Source: Sphaeroforma arctica JP610 (taxonomy: Eukaryota; Opisthokonta; Ichthyosporea; Ichthyophonida). From it: a DNA stretch of 22,267 nucleotides. The notes beneath the pieces were generated by a model. It was not told the origin of the DNA, made no database searches, and worked only from the letters and a program-made list of their open reading frames with translations. Positions 18,558-22,267 of this stretch are shown piece by piece; the stretch's first letter is position 1, and every line of letters begins with the position of its first letter. The translations under genes and the position numbers were made by a program. Location of the stretch: assembly GCF_001186125.1 (NCBI RefSeq), contig NW_014039740.1, positions 1 to 22,267 of the forward strand, read 5' to 3'.

Positions 18558-19016
18558 GAATGTCTTTAAAGGGCACTGGTGACAATGATTTTTTTAACCA
18601 CCTCAGGCCCAGTTTCTCACCGGTCTCATACTTGTACTTTTTTGAGTTTACTTTGCTTTTTTTAAACGATGTAATTAACGTGATTTTAGCCCATCTATTG
18701 CACTTGTTGTATTAGTTCTTTATCGGCCTCAGAGGAGAGGTCGACGTATGTTAGACACGAATAGTGCCAACTGTAAAACCAGGGGCGAATCCGAAGCAAT
18801 AGCTAAGACAGAGGACGCCTATATACATGTGTCTAATTGCTAACATATATCAAAAAGACCGACAAGGACCTAACATAAGTGCAACAAATGGGTTGTATCC
18901 GCGTTACAATATCTGACATTTAAGTCGAGCGCTTTCAAAAAAGTACGAGACTGGTAGGAAACTGGGCCTGAGGTGGTTAATAATTCTATTGTCACCAGTG
19001 CCGATTAAAGACATTC
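18558..19016. mobile_element. Fold-back MITE-like element, 459 bp
   Basis: The ends are inverted copies: GAATGTCTTTAA at 18558-18569 and its complement at 19005-19016. These are followed inward by GGCACTGGTGACAAT, AACCACCTCAGGCCCAGTTT and a GTCTC-x-TACTT-type segment on both sides. Similarity resumes further in, with CCCATCTATTGCACTTGT on the left against ACCCATTTGTTGCACTTAT read from the right arm, and again near a TATGTTAG word. Almost the whole element can therefore fold into a hairpin. TTAA lies near both ends (18566-18569, 19005-19008), which recalls TTAA-targeting families, but the inverted homology extends beyond it, so the family is unassigned. It encodes nothing. Confidence 0.7.
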
Positions 19017-19733
19017 TGAATAGCCATATTTAGCTGTATTGTATGTATTTACAGCAGTATTTAATTAATTCACAGGAAATACTTTGTTTTTGTTTTTGTT
19101 TTGTTTAAAAAATAGCCCAATAATTGTCACTTGTCACTTCAGTTGACATTCGGCCTGCGATAAAAGGTTCGGTACTTAAAAAACCTGACATAAAGTGTTC
19201 AATTCTAGTATATATAAAAAATAAAATCGTAGAAGGCATATATATGTGGCTTTATAAAAGTAAATATCAAATTCGGTTGTTTTTGAATTTTGTTGAAACA
19301 AAAAGAAGAAATAAAAACAAAACAAAACAAAATTTCATAGCATAAATGTTTTATATAAATAAATATTAGGCTATGAAAATATGTATTTTTAAATAAAAAT
19401 AAAAATAGATTCCCTCTATTTAATACTACATAGCTAATAAATAGTAGAGGGCTACTATTTGTTTAAAAAAAAAAGCAATATTAATCCCAGCGCCCGAGAC
19501 AAGAGTCAAGACTCGTTTCTCAGACTTCGGAGGGACCATGCGGGCCGCCGGGGAAAACTTTTTTTGGGCGGACCACACATGTGTGTGGCAGTGAGACTTT
19601 GCCCATTGTGAGTTTACACTTGCCGCAGTCAATTTACATGCCCGATTTCACTAAACACACAATTATGGTCACAACGCCCGTACGTATAAATATCGTTTTA
19701 GAATCACTGAATCCAATGAACAACACAAAAATT
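19017..19733. other. AT-rich spacer
   Basis: A GTTTTTGTTTTTGTTTTG tract at 19087-19106 and an AAAACAAAACAAAACAAAA tract at about 19314-19332 are complementary simple repeats that bracket about 230 bases. A palindrome, CACACATGTGTG, lies near 19574. Frames at 19124-19345 (+) and 19426-19632 (-) have no recognisable features. Confidence 0.4.
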
Positions 19734-20735
19734 AACCCTACCATAAAAGCACTGTGATGAGTGGATGCCCTTGTGCATACACGCGGATACCATAGTTGTC
19801 AGCGTAGAGGGAGATCGAAAGCCCTGACGTGGGTGAAATGGTGGTAAAGAGTTCTTTCATGCTCTCTGTCTGTCCATGATTTCAAACGTACGGCGACAGT
19901 TATGACCTGTGATCTGTGCACTTCTGGTGATATTCATATTTCAATAAAAAGGCAGCGTTGTCATCCAACTTGGTAGAATGCGCCATGTACTATGTAAACA
20001 ATTATTCACTGTTTTGTAATCCTACTTTCAAACAAAATATTTGGATCTTGTAGCTTGTAGCCATCTTATTGCTATTATTTGATGCTCCATATAGGAGGCT
20101 AACAGTCATACATATCCCGCTATCTTAATATCTATTTTGTTATTTGGGCGTTATCTATCAACCCTACCATAAAAGATAAAAGCACCGTGATGAGCGGATG
20201 CCCTTGTGCATACTAGTGGATACCATAGTTGTCAGCGTAGAGGGAGATCAAAAGCCCTGATATGGGGGAAATGATGGCAAAGAGTTCTTTCATGCTCTCT
20301 GTCTGTCCATGATTCAAACGCACGGCGACAGTTGTGTCCTGTGATCTGTGCACTTCTGGTGATATTCATAGTTGTCAGCGTAGAGGGAGATCAAAAGCCC
20401 TGATATGGGGGAAATGATGGCAAAGAGTTCTTTCATGCCCTCTGTCTGTCCATGATTTCAAAAGCACGGCGACAGTTGTGTCCTGTGATCTGTGCACTTC
20501 TGGTGATATTCAAATTTCAATAAAAAGGCAGTGTTGCCATCCAACTTGATAGAATGCGCCATGTACTATGTAAACAAATATTCACTGTTTTTTAATCCTA
20601 CTTTCAAACAAAATATTTGGATCTTGTAGGTTGTTGCCATCTTATTGCTATTATTTGATGCTCCATATAGGAGGCTAACAGTCATACATATCCCGCTATT
20701 TATTATTTATTTTGTTATTTGGGCGTTATCTATCA
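19734..20735. repeat. Tandem 426-bp unit, second copy enlarged by internal duplication
   Basis: Copy 1 is 19734-20159 and copy 2 is 20160-20735. Both start AACCCTACCATAAAAG and end GGGCGTTATCTATC. Copy 2 is about 150 bases longer because the inner segment from CATAGTTGTCAGCG to CTGGTGATATTCA is present twice in tandem (about 20223-20367 and 20368-20511). Copies are about 90-95 per cent identical by eye. The two inner segments of copy 2 share variants (for example CCTGATATGGGGGAAATGATG) that copy 1 lacks, so the inner duplication came after the outer one. No coding frame or known SINE structure is evident. Confidence 0.85.
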
Positions 20736-22267
20736 CTTGTTACTTTTTTCAGGCGCAGATTTGCCGAGCGAGCGACAGATTATATTTTAAAGGTTGAGCG
20801 TGTGTTGGATTGCGTCGCCTGATTGTTCCTACGGTCAAGAGAAAGTCTCTCAGAACCAGACCTCCGCTACTAATGTCTATTTGACTGATAATCTAAATTG
20901 ACTTCGCTGGCTAGTGCGAAAATAACTCAAATTTTGTATGGTACTGTTTGAGGCTGTGCAATTCAGTTGTTTATGCTCAAAGGCAGTGTTTCATTCTCAA
21001 AATGAGGCAATTTTAGTGATGGAAGATACTCGAAACGGAAATTATTATTCTTCTAAAGAGGTTCAAACAAGCATCCACATTGAACCATAAGTATAGAATA
21101 TCAAAACCTGTCCCAAATAGCTAGACTAAGAGATGGCACACAATTTAACTTTACAGAAATTGTCTAGAAGGATACCAACGCTCAGGCGCCAATACTAGAG
21201 TATACGCATGTGTAGCTGCCAAGCCCTATTGAGGTGAATAGTTTACGAAAGGGCGCTACTGCGCGTGGAATGTTGAGTGTTTTTCTATTGCTCGTAAAGT
21301 TGAGTGTTTTTCTATTGCTCGCAAATTGCAATCGATTTAGCTATAGAGAATAACGATTCGTCATAGTCAGCGAGCAGGTTCTAGGTTCGGAACAACGCAC
21401 CAGTTATCAGCTGTGATATAAAACTAGAAGTAACTGCAGCGATTTTGCTTTCGGAATTATTTATCTTCGGGTCATTATATGTGAGCTATTTCTATTTACA
21501 TGTCAGCCCAGTGGGCGCCCACACGGTTATATATATATATATATTGGAAAATACACTGGCACACTGACTACTGATACACGTGTACAATTGTACTGGAAAT
21601 TTCCAAAATAAATAAATAAAATTCGTTGCTAATTTGCCACTCCTAGAGAGAAAAGACCACTATACATTATATGTTATCAATCAGTATATAAAGTGAAAAA
21701 CAGAGTTAACCAATTAGTGTAATGAACTTTCCCAAGTTCAGACAATATGATGAGCAAAAAATCCGGCGTTTGTTGGAAAGGGGAGAACCCCATGAAAGTC
21801 TCTGACTTAGAAACGCAGATATGTTTATAAATAAACAACAAAGTAAAATTAGTATATAACCTTATATTCAATCCTAATTTTGTTTGCGATTCAGTACTTT
21901 ACTACTTTCATAAAACCATTATATATCAGTTGCTTCGTTCGCGAACTGTGCACGTTATCTCGAAATTCCTTTGGTACTTTATTACGTAGTAAGTTTGATT
22001 TGTGTTGTATTTCCCAGAGTGGCTCGTCAATTGGCTCGTGAATCGGTGAATAGTTAATTTCTCGCAAGTGCTCACAGACGGACTTGACTGTGCAAAGGTA
22101 CTCCGCTACTACATATTGTACATTATATCGCTTCTACAATAAATGACACCCACAATGCAAAATATCCATATCTACATAACCAATGAGCCGGATGAAAATA
22201 TTAATATATCAATATCTCATTATTTATATATATATTTCAATAAATATATCAATATATGGATGTATAT
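20736..22267. other. AT-rich spacer to window end
   Basis: No gene is recognised. A good splice-acceptor-like sequence, TTGTTACTTTTTTCAG, ends at 20752, but the downstream frames close within about 25 codons. A TA run lies at 21529-21544, and the last 75 bases are AT-palindromic. A minus-strand frame at 21677-21871 has no protein-like features. Confidence 0.4.
21272..21325. repeat. 27-bp tandem duplication
   Basis: Two adjacent copies of GTTGAGTGTTTTTCTATTGC followed by TCGYAAA (21272-21298 and 21299-21325) differ at a single base. Confidence 0.95.

Noticed and set aside
20753-20821. Exon after the acceptor-like TTGTTACTTTTTTCAG
   Set aside because: All frames close within about 25 codons and no donor or coding signal follows. 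It is kept only as a remark.
1-22267. tRNA, rRNA or CRISPR features
   Set aside because: No cloverleaf with a proper GGTTCGA-type arm, no rRNA-like conserved words and no spaced direct repeats were found by reading both strands. Words such as GGGTTCGATT near 12553 lack the rest of a tRNA.

Overview
The window is eukaryotic DNA of moderate to low GC. It is dominated by remains of reverse-transcribing elements, non-autonomous DNA-transposon-like repeats and AT-rich spacer, with one credible host gene near the middle. The evidence for a eukaryote is a spliceable GT...AG intron with phase-matched exons, AATAAA-type signals, and three kinds of retroelement (DIRS-like, Ty3/gypsy-like, probably Ty1/copia-like). 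The species cannot be named from sequence alone. A repeat-rich protist, fungus relative or small invertebrate would all fit.

Layout. Positions 1-2921 (+ strand) hold a decayed DIRS-like tyrosine-recombinase retroelement: a possible gag-like frame, a reverse transcriptase/RNase H region and the start of a tyrosine recombinase. Positions 2922-4600 are mostly non-coding, with a 20-C run, a 12-G run and one doubtful basic minus-strand frame. Positions 4606-10022 (- strand) hold a broken Ty3/gypsy-like element, read from high to low coordinates as gag, protease, reverse transcriptase, RNase H, a domain with an NPPW motif, and integrase. No terminal repeats could be matched by eye. Positions 10790-12235 (+) hold a worn, probably copia-like relic with a recognisable integrase start. 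Positions 12236-14117 are AT-rich spacer with a 12-bp minisatellite.

The most interesting locus is 14118-15777. A two-exon gene (exons 14118-14235 and 14377-15275, 338 aa) has a 141-nt intron whose phases match exactly. Its UAG at 15273-15275 is followed in the same frame by 157 further sense codons, ending at a second stop (15747-15749) with AATAAA just beyond. This extension contains two in-frame copies of a 55-codon repeat, and most differences between their conserved parts are silent in this frame. Either the gene continues past a single UAG (read-through, reassigned codon, pseudogene or sequence error), or a second coding unit abuts it.

Positions 16862-18041 look like a 1.2-kb inverted-repeat element carrying four copies of a dyad (core GTGACGAGTCGTCAC or its one-base variants). 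Positions 18558-19016 are a fold-back MITE-like element whose ends share a ten-base GCACTGGTGA motif with its neighbour. Positions 19734-20735 are a 426-bp unit in tandem, with an inner segment of about 145 bp duplicated again in the second copy. The remainder to 22267 is AT-rich spacer with small tandem duplications. No rRNA, tRNA or CRISPR array was recognised.
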